64,000 nt of DNA from 66-474 sp963771735. Lineage in GTDB: Bacteria > Pseudomonadota > Gammaproteobacteria > Xanthomonadales > Rhodanobacteraceae. The DNA lies in assembly GCA_963771735.1 (NCBI GenBank), contig CAVYUN010000002.1, forward strand, positions 682,001 through 746,000, written 5' to 3'. Made by a program: the position numbers and the translations under genes. Of this stretch, positions 20,172-29,440 are shown piece after piece; position 1 is the stretch's first letter, and every line of letters starts with the position of its first letter. The notes under the pieces are model-generated. The model was not told where the DNA came from. It did no database searches and was given only the letters and a program-made list of their open reading frames with translations.

Positions 20172-20201
20172 GGAATCCGTTTCGAACTTTTCCACGTATG
20201 C
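20172..20201 (+). promoter_or_regulatory. Candidate ECF-type promoter for the sigma factor gene
   Basis: GGAATCC at 20172-20178 and CGTATGC at 20195-20201 are separated by 16 bases. This matches the general ECF pattern of a GGAA-type -35 and a CGTA/CGTC -10. It would fire about 40 bases upstream of the sigma gene, consistent with autoregulation. Known RpoE/ChrR promoters in Rhodobacter look different (TGATCC-type -35), so the match is tentative. Confidence 0.3.
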
Positions 20202-20244
20202 AGTTCACAACCGGGCCAAGCTCGACCAACCGTGTCTGCCTACA

Positions 20245-20886
20245 ATGGAACTTGCCGCCACCAGCGCAAAGGTTTCGCCTTTCGAGGCCGCCCGCATCGT
20301 GTCCACAGCGTCCATGCCATCGAGTGATCCGAAGTGCTGGTCGAACGAAATGGCCGCGGTGGCGCGGTCACGTGATCGCGAGAGCTTCATGCGGATATAC
20401 GACCACTTCATGCCGCGGCTCCTGCGTTACCTTCAGGGACTTGGCTGCGCGGAAATGGTCGCCGAGGAACTGGTTCAGGAGGCGCTGTTGCGACTCTGGC
20501 AGCGCGCGGATTCCTACGATCCGCAGCGCAGCAGGCTGAGCACCTGGCTGTTCCGCATCGCCCGCAATCTCTACATCGACCGCGTGCGACGGGAGCCGCA
20601 CTGGGTCGACAACCAGGACTGGATCGACCGCATCGAGGCAGGGTCCGAGACCACGATCGCGGCACGCCCGGCCGCATCGCCGGATGCCTACACCGAACAA
20701 TCCGCGATGCAGCAACGGGTGAACCAACTACCGGCCGTGCAGGCCCGGCTGATCCGGATGTCGTTCTTCGAGGCCAAATCCCACCAGGAAATCGCCACGG
20801 AAGTCGGCATGCCGCTCGGTACCGTGAAGTCCACCCTGCGACGCGCATTCCTGAAACTGCAAGTTGAAATCGGTACATCGGCATGA
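20245..20886 (+). CDS. rpoE: ECF RNA polymerase sigma factor (ChrR-associated, RpoE-like)
   Basis: Sigma-70 family extracytoplasmic-function factor. Region 2 runs from RIYDHFMPRLLRYL through EELVQEALLRLWQRA to STWLFRIARNLYIDRVRRE. Region 4 is FFEAKSHQEIATEVGMPLG followed by TVKSTLRRAFLKLQ. The longest frame starts at 20245 (213 residues), but starts at 20314 or 20350 would begin closer to the usual sigma2 boundary and no clear ribosome site decides. Its stop overlaps the anti-sigma start (ATGA, 20883-20886). The partner's ChrR architecture places it in the ECF11-like group, which in Rhodobacter sphaeroides responds to singlet oxygen. It probably drives the divergent lipid operon and the nearby photolyase. 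Confidence 0.9.
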   Translation: MELAATSAKVSPFEAARIVSTASMPSSDPKCWSNEMAAVARSRDRESFMRIYDHFMPRLLRYLQGLGCAEMVAEELVQEALLRLWQRADSYDPQRSRLSTWLFRIARNLYIDRVRREPHWVDNQDWIDRIEAGSETTIAARPAASPDAYTEQSAMQQRVNQLPAVQARLIRMSFFEAKSHQEIATEVGMPLGTVKSTLRRAFLKLQVEIGTSA

Positions 20887-21566
20887 ATCCGCAACACCAT
20901 CTCGATACAGCCACCCTCGTCAGCTATGCCGCTGGCGCATTGCCCGAGGCCATGGCCGCCGTTGTCGCCATCCACCTCGGCGTCTGCCGGCATTGCCGCG
21001 AGCAGTTGCGGCGCGCCGATGATCTCGGAGGCCGCTTTCTGGAGCAGCAGCACGTGCCGGAAGCCGAATCGGCCGACCGGCTTGGCCGTCTGCGCGAAGC
21101 CATGCTTGAACGCCTGGACGCGACACCCGCGTTGCCCGCCGCAAGCCACGCCGGCGATACCGAGGCCCGCAAGGCCAATGACCCCGACCGGCTGCCCGAA
21201 CCGCTGCATCCGTATTTCGGAAAATCCTATCGAGCGCTGCGCTGGCGCTGGGTCGCACCCGGCGTGCGTTACCTGATCGCCAAGGATGCACGTGATGCGA
21301 CGCTGGTCATGCTCAAGATCGCGCCGGGCAAGAGCATGCCCGTGCACAGCCACGGCGGCAGCGAAATCACGCAGATCCTGCAGGGCGCCTATGACGATGC
21401 GCTGGGGCACTTCGCGGCCGGCGACCTGGCCGATCTGGACAACGAAATCGAACACCAGCCGGTGACGTCGCCGGGCGTGCCGTGCATCTGCGTCGCCGCG
21501 CTGGATGCGCCGCTGCGCTTCCCGGGCTGGCTGGCGCGGGCGATGCAGCCACTGGTCGGCCTCTGA
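20883..21566 (+). CDS. chrR: ChrR-family zinc anti-sigma factor with cupin domain
   Basis: The protein has 227 residues. The N-terminal anti-sigma domain carries His6, His31, Cys35 and Cys38 (HLGVCRHC). These positions match the zinc ligands known for Rhodobacter sphaeroides ChrR. The C-terminal half, from about residue 105, is a ChrR-type cupin with PVHSHGGSEITQIL as the first metal-binding motif and a later EIEHQP. It should hold the sigma factor inactive until singlet oxygen or peroxide triggers release. Overlap with the sigma gene by 4 bases implies coupled translation and matched stoichiometry. A remnant of a photolyase-like gene lies just past its end on the opposite strand. Confidence 0.9.
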   Translation: MNPQHHLDTATLVSYAAGALPEAMAAVVAIHLGVCRHCREQLRRADDLGGRFLEQQHVPEAESADRLGRLREAMLERLDATPALPAASHAGDTEARKANDPDRLPEPLHPYFGKSYRALRWRWVAPGVRYLIAKDARDATLVMLKIAPGKSMPVHSHGGSEITQILQGAYDDALGHFAAGDLADLDNEIEHQPVTSPGVPCICVAALDAPLRFPGWLARAMQPLVGL

Positions 21567-21597
21567 TCCGTGGCATTCGCAGCGGAATCAGCCCCTG

Positions 21598-21678
21598 CAC
21601 GATCTCGTCGTCTACGTTAGTGAATGATATGTGCTCGGGATTCAACTGGTTGCCCAGCAGCAGCCGCAATGTCTTCAT
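21598..21678 (-). pseudogene. N-terminal remnant of a cryptochrome/photolyase-related protein
   Basis: The minus strand from ATG 21678 reads MKTLRLLLGNQLNPEHISF followed by TNVDDEIVQ. This closely resembles the first 27 or so residues of the prokaryotic (6-4) photolyase / cryptochrome family (LRLVLGDQLN, then ..VDD..LY). After that the similarity ends and the sequence runs antisense into the 3' end of chrR. The remaining roughly 480 codons are missing. The ATG lies 16 bases downstream of the TspO stop, so the intact ancestor was probably the third gene of a lipocalin-tspO-photolyase operon. A deletion joining it to chrR is the simplest explanation. Confidence 0.6.
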
Positions 21679-21693
21679 CGCCGCAGACAGGCC

Positions 21694-22455
21694 TTAGCCT
21701 TCGTTTTGTGCCCGCAGCGCTCCGCGTGCGCGAAGCGAACACCACGCCGACACCAGAATCATCGCCACGGCCAGCACCAGCGCCGCCCATGCCACGACGC
21801 CGGCACCCTCCAGCCCGGAATGGCGCTGCTTGACGAAAACGCCGACCAGTCCCCAGACCGCCGCCAGTGCATACCAGACATTACCGCGCATGCGTGCTGT
21901 CGCCGTCAGCAGCAACATCGCCGCGAGGGCGAACAATGCCAGCGTCCACGGCAACATCCGGGTAGTCGACAGCAGATGGAACGCGACGACCACCTGCGCC
22001 ACGTTCAGAAATACCGCCAAGGACAGCCAGCCCGCATGCAGAGAAAGCGGTATCCATTGCCACCATGGCCCGTATTCGTGCCGTGGCGTACGCGAGACCT
22101 GCCATGCGGCGGCCAACATGCAGGCAAGGCTGACCCAAATGATCGCCAGCGCCAGCCAGAACCATTGCAGCGAGAACACGATCATCCACAGCGAGGTCAG
22201 CGCAAAACCCGCTGCCGTCAACGTGCGTATCCGTCGCATCCGTGCATCAGTGGCGTGATCGAACCATTGCCGGGTGCCGTAAACGACATCGAGCAGGAAG
22301 ATCAATCCCCAGATCGCGAAGGCATAACCCGCTGCCACGATCAGGGTGGGATAGCGATCGGAGATTTCGCCATTGCTCGGCCCGAACATCCCGCTGTTGG
22401 ACAGCCACGCCACGACCGGCATCGTCCAGGCCATCAGGGCGACGAGATATTTCAT
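21694..22455 (-). CDS. TspO/MBR-related tryptophan-rich membrane protein
   Basis: Polytopic protein of 253 residues, longer than classical TspO (about 160). The motif YPTLIVAAGYAFAIWGLIFLL is the TspO/MBR signature, and WWQWIPLSLHAGWLSLAVFLN adds the usual Trp-rich helix. Eight or so hydrophobic segments are visible. The ATG at 22455 overlaps the lipocalin stop (ATGA), which decides it over the ATG at 22461. TspO proteins bind porphyrins and take part in oxygen and light stress responses. Being next to an ECF/ChrR pair and photolyase, it fits a photo-oxidative regulon. Confidence 0.8.
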   Translation of the reverse strand: MKYLVALMAWTMPVVAWLSNSGMFGPSNGEISDRYPTLIVAAGYAFAIWGLIFLLDVVYGTRQWFDHATDARMRRIRTLTAAGFALTSLWMIVFSLQWFWLALAIIWVSLACMLAAAWQVSRTPRHEYGPWWQWIPLSLHAGWLSLAVFLNVAQVVVAFHLLSTTRMLPWTLALFALAAMLLLTATARMRGNVWYALAAVWGLVGVFVKQRHSGLEGAGVVAWAALVLAVAMILVSAWCSLRARGALRAQNEG

Positions 22456-23030
22456 GGACACGGGCCCGTGAACGTGTCGCTGCCGTGGCCTTTTTCAGGC
22501 CAGCGTTGCGGGGTTCTCTCGATTTTGGAAACGTCGTAGCCCATGGCCTTGGCGCGTGCCAGCATGGCCCGGTAATCAGCCTCCGAGACGCGCGGGGTGC
22601 GCGCCATGTACCAAAGATAATCCCGGGCATCACGCGCCACCATGACCTGGCTGTAATCAGGACTCAGCCAGCCGACCAGATACTGCGCCCTGAAGAAGTG
22701 GAAGACATGGACTTTCCATTCGGCGTTGCCAGTGCCGGGGACGATGCTGGCCAGGGAATGGATCTGCTTGACTGGTGCATCGAAGCTGCCACGACGCAGA
22801 CGGAACCACGTGCACACGGTTCCATCCGGATCAAGCTTGTAGGTCTCGACCGGGTTGTGCCCGCCACGTTCGAAGCGCGTGGGAATCGACGCGATCACGT
22901 ACCAGCGACCCATGTATCGGGAAAGGTCCACATGCGATACCGGCCGGATCGGCGATTCCGCGCGTACGCAGCCACCAAACGCTAGAACGCAGACCAGCGT
23001 CATGGCCGTTACCCATCGAAACGATTGCAT
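22452..23030 (-). CDS. blc: Outer-membrane lipocalin (Blc-like)
   Basis: The protein has 192 residues from MQSFRWVTAMTL at 23030, supported by GGAGG 7 bases upstream. It has a hydrophobic signal ending LAFGGC, close to a lipobox, so it is probably a lipoprotein anchored to the outer membrane. The lipocalin signature is SRYMGRWYVIASIPTRFERG near residues 35-55, followed by NPVETYKLDPDGTV and FHFFRAQYLVGWLSPDYSQV. Bacterial lipocalins bind lysophospholipids or fatty acids and help under membrane stress. It is translationally coupled with the TspO-like gene. Confidence 0.85.
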   Translation of the reverse strand: MQSFRWVTAMTLVCVLAFGGCVRAESPIRPVSHVDLSRYMGRWYVIASIPTRFERGGHNPVETYKLDPDGTVCTWFRLRRGSFDAPVKQIHSLASIVPGTGNAEWKVHVFHFFRAQYLVGWLSPDYSQVMVARDARDYLWYMARTPRVSEADYRAMLARAKAMGYDVSKIERTPQRWPEKGHGSDTFTGPCP

Positions 23031-23151
23031 GAAACAGACCTCCCTGAACCGGTAGCCGCAAGCCACCCTTTGCATGCGATACGTGCATCAACCTTGGTTG
23101 GATGCGATGCGCCGGCGAATATCTGCGGGATTCAATGCGCCCGGTTCAGGA

Positions 23152-24564
23152 TTATTCGAGCTTTTTCCATGCCGCGAGCGCGACTGTACGCGTGGCCGCC
23201 GGATCGGCCATCGGCGATGGATAACCGGCTTTAAACAGCGCTTCGGGGTCACGCCACGGTTCCAGCAGCAGCCTGGGCGGCAGTTCGGCCAGTTCCGGCA
23301 ACCAGCGCTTGAGGTAACGAGCCTCGGGATCGAATTTGGCAGCCTGGGTGTACGGATTGAACACGCGGAAGTAGGGCGCCGCGTCGGCGCCGCACCCGGC
23401 CACCCATTGCCAGCCCAGCGTGTTGTTGGCGAGATCGGCGTCGACCAGCGTGTCCCAGAACCAGTGCGCGCCATGCAGCCAGTGCTGGCGAAGGTTCTTG
23501 GTCAACCAACTCGCGACGATCATGCGCACCCGGTTGTGCATCCAGCCGGTCGCCCACAGTTCGCGCATGCCGGCATCCACCAGCGGGATGCCGGTCTTGC
23601 CTTGCTGCCAGCGCCCGATGGCCTCTGCATCCTCGTCGGCCCAGCCGAACGCATCGAAACGCGCATTGAAGTTCTCCATCGGCGTCTCCGGAAAATGATA
23701 GAGAAGGTGATGTGCGAATTCGCGCCACCCGAGTTCACGCAGGTAGGGTTCGAGATCCGGTTTATGAGTTGATCCTCCCCGCTCGAATCGCGCGTGCAGG
23801 ATGTGGTGGATCTGCCGTGGCGTGATTTCGCCGAAGTGCAAGTGCGGCGAGAGACGCGACGTGCCATGGTGCGCGGGACGATCACGTTCCGTTTTGTAAT
23901 CGGACAAAGCGCTATCCGCGAAGATTTCCAGCATCTCCCGTGCACCGGCTTCTCCGGGACGCCACGCCTCGTGAAGACCGGTGTCCCATGGGATCCGCGG
24001 CAACAGCCCCAGCGCTTCGGGCGACAGGCTGCCGGGCAGTCGCACCCACGCGCGCGCATGAGCCCCGGGCAAGGGCTGCGTGATCTGCAGCCGCGTACGC
24101 GACTTGCGCCAGAAGGGCGTGAAGACCCGATACGGCTGGCCCTGTTCGGTGGCAACTTGCCACGGTTCGAACCAGAGATTGCCAGGATGGCTCTCGACCG
24201 TGACACCGTCTTCGCGCAGGGCAGCTTTCAGTGCCGTGTCGCAAGCAATCGCGGCGGGCTCGTAACGACGATTCCAGTAAACCGTGTCGGCCTTGCATCG
24301 CCGGATCAGCGTGCGCAACGCGGGCAGGCTGTCGCCGCGTGCGATGAACAGTTGCCCGCCTTGTTGCGCGAGGGCGTTGTGCAGGGCTTGCAGCGAGTGA
24401 TGCAACCACCAGCGGCTGGCCGCGCCGGGCTGCCAGGGCGCTTCCTCCTGGGGCGCATGGACATACGCCACCAACACCCGTTCGTGCGCCTCGCAAGCTT
24501 CATGCAAGGCGGGATTGTCATCAAGGCGCAGATCCCGGCGCAGTAAAACCAGTGCGGTCTTCAT
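23152..24564 (-). CDS. phrB: Deoxyribodipyrimidine (CPD) photolyase
   Basis: Class I CPD photolyase of 470 residues, using FADH and blue light to split cyclobutane pyrimidine dimers. It begins MKTALVLLRRDLRLDDNPAL, and the antenna-binding alpha/beta domain follows. The FAD and DNA-binding domain includes TSRLSPHLHFGEITPRQ, WATGWMHNRVRM and DADLANNTLGWQWVAGCG, the last two being diagnostic. The ATG at 24564 is chosen; the same frame stays open for another 277 codons but overlaps the DUF4126 gene and lacks homology. In Rhodobacter a photolyase gene belongs to the RpoE-ChrR regulon, so its location here supports a shared regulon. Confidence 0.92.
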   Translation of the reverse strand: MKTALVLLRRDLRLDDNPALHEACEAHERVLVAYVHAPQEEAPWQPGAASRWWLHHSLQALHNALAQQGGQLFIARGDSLPALRTLIRRCKADTVYWNRRYEPAAIACDTALKAALREDGVTVESHPGNLWFEPWQVATEQGQPYRVFTPFWRKSRTRLQITQPLPGAHARAWVRLPGSLSPEALGLLPRIPWDTGLHEAWRPGEAGAREMLEIFADSALSDYKTERDRPAHHGTSRLSPHLHFGEITPRQIHHILHARFERGGSTHKPDLEPYLRELGWREFAHHLLYHFPETPMENFNARFDAFGWADEDAEAIGRWQQGKTGIPLVDAGMRELWATGWMHNRVRMIVASWLTKNLRQHWLHGAHWFWDTLVDADLANNTLGWQWVAGCGADAAPYFRVFNPYTQAAKFDPEARYLKRWLPELAELPPRLLLEPWRDPEALFKAGYPSPMADPAATRTVALAAWKKLE

Positions 24565-24704
24565 GCACTCTGATGAAAGTCGGTTTGCGAATTCATGCAT
24601 TCGAACGCTTCCTGGACCCATGCTGGCTATTGCAGGCGTATGAACCTGCTTCGTTCCGTTTCTACGCAAAACCCGGTGGATCGGTTTCAACACCGGTTCG
24701 TGCA

Positions 24705-25316
24705 TCATTCGTGATTTGCCGTGCGGCCGCCAAATAGCCGATCGAAGCCTCGTCGCAACGCCAGCACGCCGCGCCACAGCTTTGGAATCAGCCATACCAG
24801 CAGCAGCACGAACAGGGCCAACAGGATCACGAACACGGCCGGATGCCGGAACGCCAGCCACATGCCCGCGATCAGCATGCCATCCTCGGAAAAACTCAGC
24901 GCCCAGTTCGAGACCGGCTCCGGTGACGTATTGACGACCGCGCGGGTGCCAGCCTTGGCAATGTGCGTGCCGGCAGCCAGCGCGCCGCCCAGTATCGCGG
25001 CGATCGCCTGCGTTTCCGGCGCCGCATGCGCGAACACACCCCACGCCAGCAGCGCACCCAATGGCACCCGCACAAATGTCTGCACGCTGTCCCATGCCGA
25101 ATCCAGCACGGGAATCTTGTCGACCAGAAACTCCACCACCAGCAAGACGCCCGTCGTGATCAGTATCGGCGTATGCGCGAGGATTTCGAGCTTCGCGGGC
25201 AGCACGACGACATGCAAGCGGTCGAGCATGCCCGCGATGAACAGGGCCGCGTACAAGCGGAAACCCGATGCCCAGGACAGCACGCCCGCAAGGGCGACCG
25301 AGGGAAGAACGAGCAT
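24705..25316 (-). CDS. DUF4126 family membrane protein
   Basis: The protein has 203 residues from MLVLPSVALAG (25316); the upstream extension is polar and unlikely. The pattern ASGFRLYAALFIAGMLDRL near the N-terminus, then PVLDSAWDSVQTFVRVPLGALL and AGTHIAKAGTRAVVNTSPEP, is typical of DUF4126. About five hydrophobic segments end in a basic tail with RRGFDRLFGG. The function is unknown. A gap of 140 bases separates it from the photolyase, so it may have its own transcript or be first in a photolyase operon. Confidence 0.8.
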   Translation of the reverse strand: MLVLPSVALAGVLSWASGFRLYAALFIAGMLDRLHVVVLPAKLEILAHTPILITTGVLLVVEFLVDKIPVLDSAWDSVQTFVRVPLGALLAWGVFAHAAPETQAIAAILGGALAAGTHIAKAGTRAVVNTSPEPVSNWALSFSEDGMLIAGMWLAFRHPAVFVILLALFVLLLVWLIPKLWRGVLALRRGFDRLFGGRTANHE

Positions 25317-25409
25317 GGTGACGGGCTCCGCGGATCGACAAGGTGACGATACGCCGAACGCGGGCCGCTGCGTTATGATCCGGCCCAAGCCACAAAACCG
25401 GGGTTATGC

Positions 25410-25667
25410 ATGGTCTGGGGTCTGGCTCTTGTCTCGCTGATGGCCTTCCTGCTCGCCTTCGCCAGCCATTCGGCGGGTTGGATGGGGTTGGGCATCTTTG
25501 TCGGTTTCGTATGCGGCATCGCGGCGGCGCTGGTCTTCATCGATCGGCATGTACGTGCCAGCTCGCGCCCCGAGCACATGACCGAACGCGAGGTCGCGGC
25601 GCTGCGCGGCACCGTCCGCAAACCCGAGGATTCACCCCGGCAACTGCCGCCCTCGGACCCGCACTGA
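25410..25667 (+). CDS. Small two-helix membrane protein, hypothetical
   Basis: The protein has 85 residues with two tightly packed hydrophobic helices (residues 3-20 and 24-43) separated by a glycine-rich turn, followed by a charged cytoplasmic tail containing HMTEREVAALRGTVRKPED. It is divergent from the DUF4126 gene with about 90 bases between the starts. I do not recognise the family. Size and shape suggest an accessory or assembly factor, but nothing in the sequence points to a partner. Confidence 0.6.
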   Translation: MVWGLALVSLMAFLLAFASHSAGWMGLGIFVGFVCGIAAALVFIDRHVRASSRPEHMTEREVAALRGTVRKPEDSPRQLPPSDPH

Positions 25668-25741
25668 CATTATTTTCACCTCGGCGGGAGCATCGATTTG
25701 CTAGGCTAATCGTCTTGTCCGGCCGCGAGGAGACTTGAGCG

Positions 25742-27696
<1,955 letters not shown>

Positions 27697-27711
27697 TCGT
27701 GTTCGCAGCCA

Positions 27712-28404
27712 GTGCCATCGGTGGTACGTGATTTGAAGTTCGTCGAGGCACAGCCGGAAACCGAGGCCGCCGGGCTGGATTCCGGTTTGATCGACCTCTG
27801 GCGCATGCCCTACACGCTTGCACAGGGACGCACGCCTTTGCTGACGCTGCTTGCCGGGTATCTCGGCATTCCGGCGTCAGCGGTTACCATTGACCGGGAC
27901 ATCCGCGGCAAGCCGCATCTCGCCCAATCGATGTCCGGCCAAGGCGACATGTGCCGACTCGATTTCAACTGGTCGCACAGCGGGGACTATGCCCTGATCG
28001 CGATTTCCCGTGATGGCCCGGTGGGCGTCGATATCGAACGGCATGGCAAGAACCTGCGTACGCTCGATCTGGCTCGCCGCTTCTTTGCTCCGTCCGAAAC
28101 CGCGGCGCTCGAATCGCTGTCCCCGGAGGCACGCAACCGCGCGTTCATCGGCCTTTGGTGCGCCAAGGAAGCCGTATTGAAGGCCGCCGGCGAAGGGCTT
28201 TCTTTCGGCCTGGCGCGGCTCGTCTTTGCACACCGCGGTGCGGAGGACTGGGCGCTGGCTAGCGTGGATCCGGCGTTGGGCAAGGTCGATGCCTGGCAAC
28301 TCGTCGGGTTCGATGCCGCGCCCGGTTACCGTGGCGCGCTGGCTTGGCGCGGCGACCATCGCAGGATTCGTACTCTGCGATCCGCCCACGACCATGCAAC
28401 CTGA
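27712..28404 (+). CDS. 4'-phosphopantetheinyl transferase superfamily protein
   Basis: The protein has 230 residues and transfers the phosphopantetheine arm of CoA to a carrier protein. Magnesium and CoA motifs are present: FNWSHSGDYALIAIS, PVGVDIERHG and GLWCAKEAVLKAAGEGL. This is the Sfp/AcpT-like two-domain type rather than AcpS. It starts 15 bases after the acsA stop, so it may be cotranscribed. A candidate substrate in this window is the stand-alone acyl carrier protein at 53789, but no link is shown. Two hairpins follow the gene. Confidence 0.85.
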   Translation: MPSVVRDLKFVEAQPETEAAGLDSGLIDLWRMPYTLAQGRTPLLTLLAGYLGIPASAVTIDRDIRGKPHLAQSMSGQGDMCRLDFNWSHSGDYALIAISRDGPVGVDIERHGKNLRTLDLARRFFAPSETAALESLSPEARNRAFIGLWCAKEAVLKAAGEGLSFGLARLVFAHRGAEDWALASVDPALGKVDAWQLVGFDAAPGYRGALAWRGDHRRIRTLRSAHDHAT

Positions 28405-28471
28405 CGGCATTCCCGGCATGGAACTCCCGGGGGCAACCGTGGTCATAGAAGTGCGGGCAGTCTCCCCGTCA

Positions 28472-28498
28472 CTCCGCCCGATCAGCGAACGGGCGGAG
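28472..28498. repeat. Perfect 9-base inverted repeat upstream of terminator
   Basis: CTCCGCCCG and CGGGCGGAG are separated by nine bases. There is no T-run after it. It precedes a canonical terminator by 13 bases, forming a tandem hairpin pair beyond the phosphopantetheinyl transferase gene. Confidence 0.6.
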
Positions 28499-28510
28499 GC
28501 TGCACTCTCA

Positions 28511-28538
28511 AGCGCGGAGTCCTCTCCGCGCTTTTTTT
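28511..28538 (+). terminator. Rho-independent terminator after the phosphopantetheinyl transferase gene
   Basis: A perfect 9-base GC-rich stem, AGCGCGGAG with CTCCGCGCT and a TCCT loop, is followed at once by seven T. It terminates rightward transcription of the acsA-phosphopantetheinyl transferase unit before pdxJ. Confidence 0.9.
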
Positions 28539-28630
28539 GTGTGGGTGAAGTTGCCGTTCATGCTCGCTAACATTCAGATATGGCCGGTCGGCCGCATGCT
28601 TCGTGCTTTCAATCCGATTGCGAGGCCCCG

Positions 28631-29377
28631 ATGACCCTGCTGAGTGTCAACCTCAACAAGATTGCCCTGCTGCGCAACGCCCGTGGTGGCGAGGAGCCGA
28701 GTCTGCACAAGGCGGCCGAGACATGCATCACCGCGGGTTGCGGCGGCATTACCGTGCACCCGCGCCCGGACCGCAGGCACGTTACCGCAGAAGACGTTGC
28801 GATGCTGGCGGAGCTGACTCACGGCCGGGTCGAGTTCAATATCGAAGGCAATCCGTTTGCGGATCGGCGTCCGGGTTATCCCGGCTTCGTCGAATTGGTG
28901 CGAACCGCACGCCCGGCGCAAGCCACGCTCGTTCCCGATTCAGACGCCCAGCTCACCTCCGACCATGGCTTCGACCTGAAACGCGACGTCGCCCGCCTCG
29001 CCCCGGTGGTAGCGGAGCTCAATGCCATCGGCTGTCGAGTCTCGCTGTTCGTGGATGCCGGTACGACCGAGGGCTTCGAGCAAGTGCAATCGATCGGCGT
29101 TGCCCGCATCGAGATCTACACTGGTCCCTTCGCCGAAGCCTTCGCCGAGGACGAAGGGGATGCCGAACTGGCGCGTTGCGCGACGACGGCGGAACTTGCA
29201 AGTGCAGCCGGACTGGCAGTCAACGCGGGGCACGATCTCAACCAGCGGAACCTGCCCCCGTTCCGCCGGGCTGTTACGCAACTGGCGGAAGTTTCGATCG
29301 GCCACGCACTGATAAGCGAAGCGCTGTACGACGGGCTGGCACCGACCGTCAGTCGCTATCTTGCAATTTTGAGGTGA
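28631..29377 (+). CDS. pdxJ: Pyridoxine 5'-phosphate synthase
   Basis: The protein has 248 residues. It condenses 1-deoxyxylulose 5-phosphate with 3-amino-2-oxopropyl phosphate to pyridoxine 5'-phosphate, the last step of DXP-dependent vitamin B6 synthesis. It begins LSVNLNKIALLRNARGG, followed by TVHPRPDRRHV, VEFNIEGNP, VSLFVDAG and GLAVNAGHDLNQRNL, all conserved phosphate- or substrate-binding loops of the TIM barrel. The ATG at 28631 has GAGG just upstream; the open frame reaches back to 28580 without homology. It is flanked by terminators on both sides, so it is probably monocistronic. Confidence 0.92.
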   Translation: MTLLSVNLNKIALLRNARGGEEPSLHKAAETCITAGCGGITVHPRPDRRHVTAEDVAMLAELTHGRVEFNIEGNPFADRRPGYPGFVELVRTARPAQATLVPDSDAQLTSDHGFDLKRDVARLAPVVAELNAIGCRVSLFVDAGTTEGFEQVQSIGVARIEIYTGPFAEAFAEDEGDAELARCATTAELASAAGLAVNAGHDLNQRNLPPFRRAVTQLAEVSIGHALISEALYDGLAPTVSRYLAILR

Positions 29378-29384
29378 ATACACA

Positions 29385-29415
29385 CGAAAAAGCCGCGCTT
29401 GGCGCGGCTTTTTTT
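29385..29415. terminator. Bidirectional rho-independent terminator between pdxJ and exbD
   Basis: A short A-run, then AGCCGCGC, a three-base TTG loop, GCGCGGCT and seven T. The A-run on the left and T-run on the right let it end transcription from both the rightward pdxJ and the leftward exbD operon. Confidence 0.9.
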
Positions 29416-29440
29416 GTCCCCGAACGCTTGTTGGCCGCCG

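Noticed and set aside
24565..25395. N-terminal extension of the photolyase by 277 codons
   Set aside because: It overlaps the DUF4126 gene in another frame, and photolyases start at the MKTALVLLRRDLR segment.
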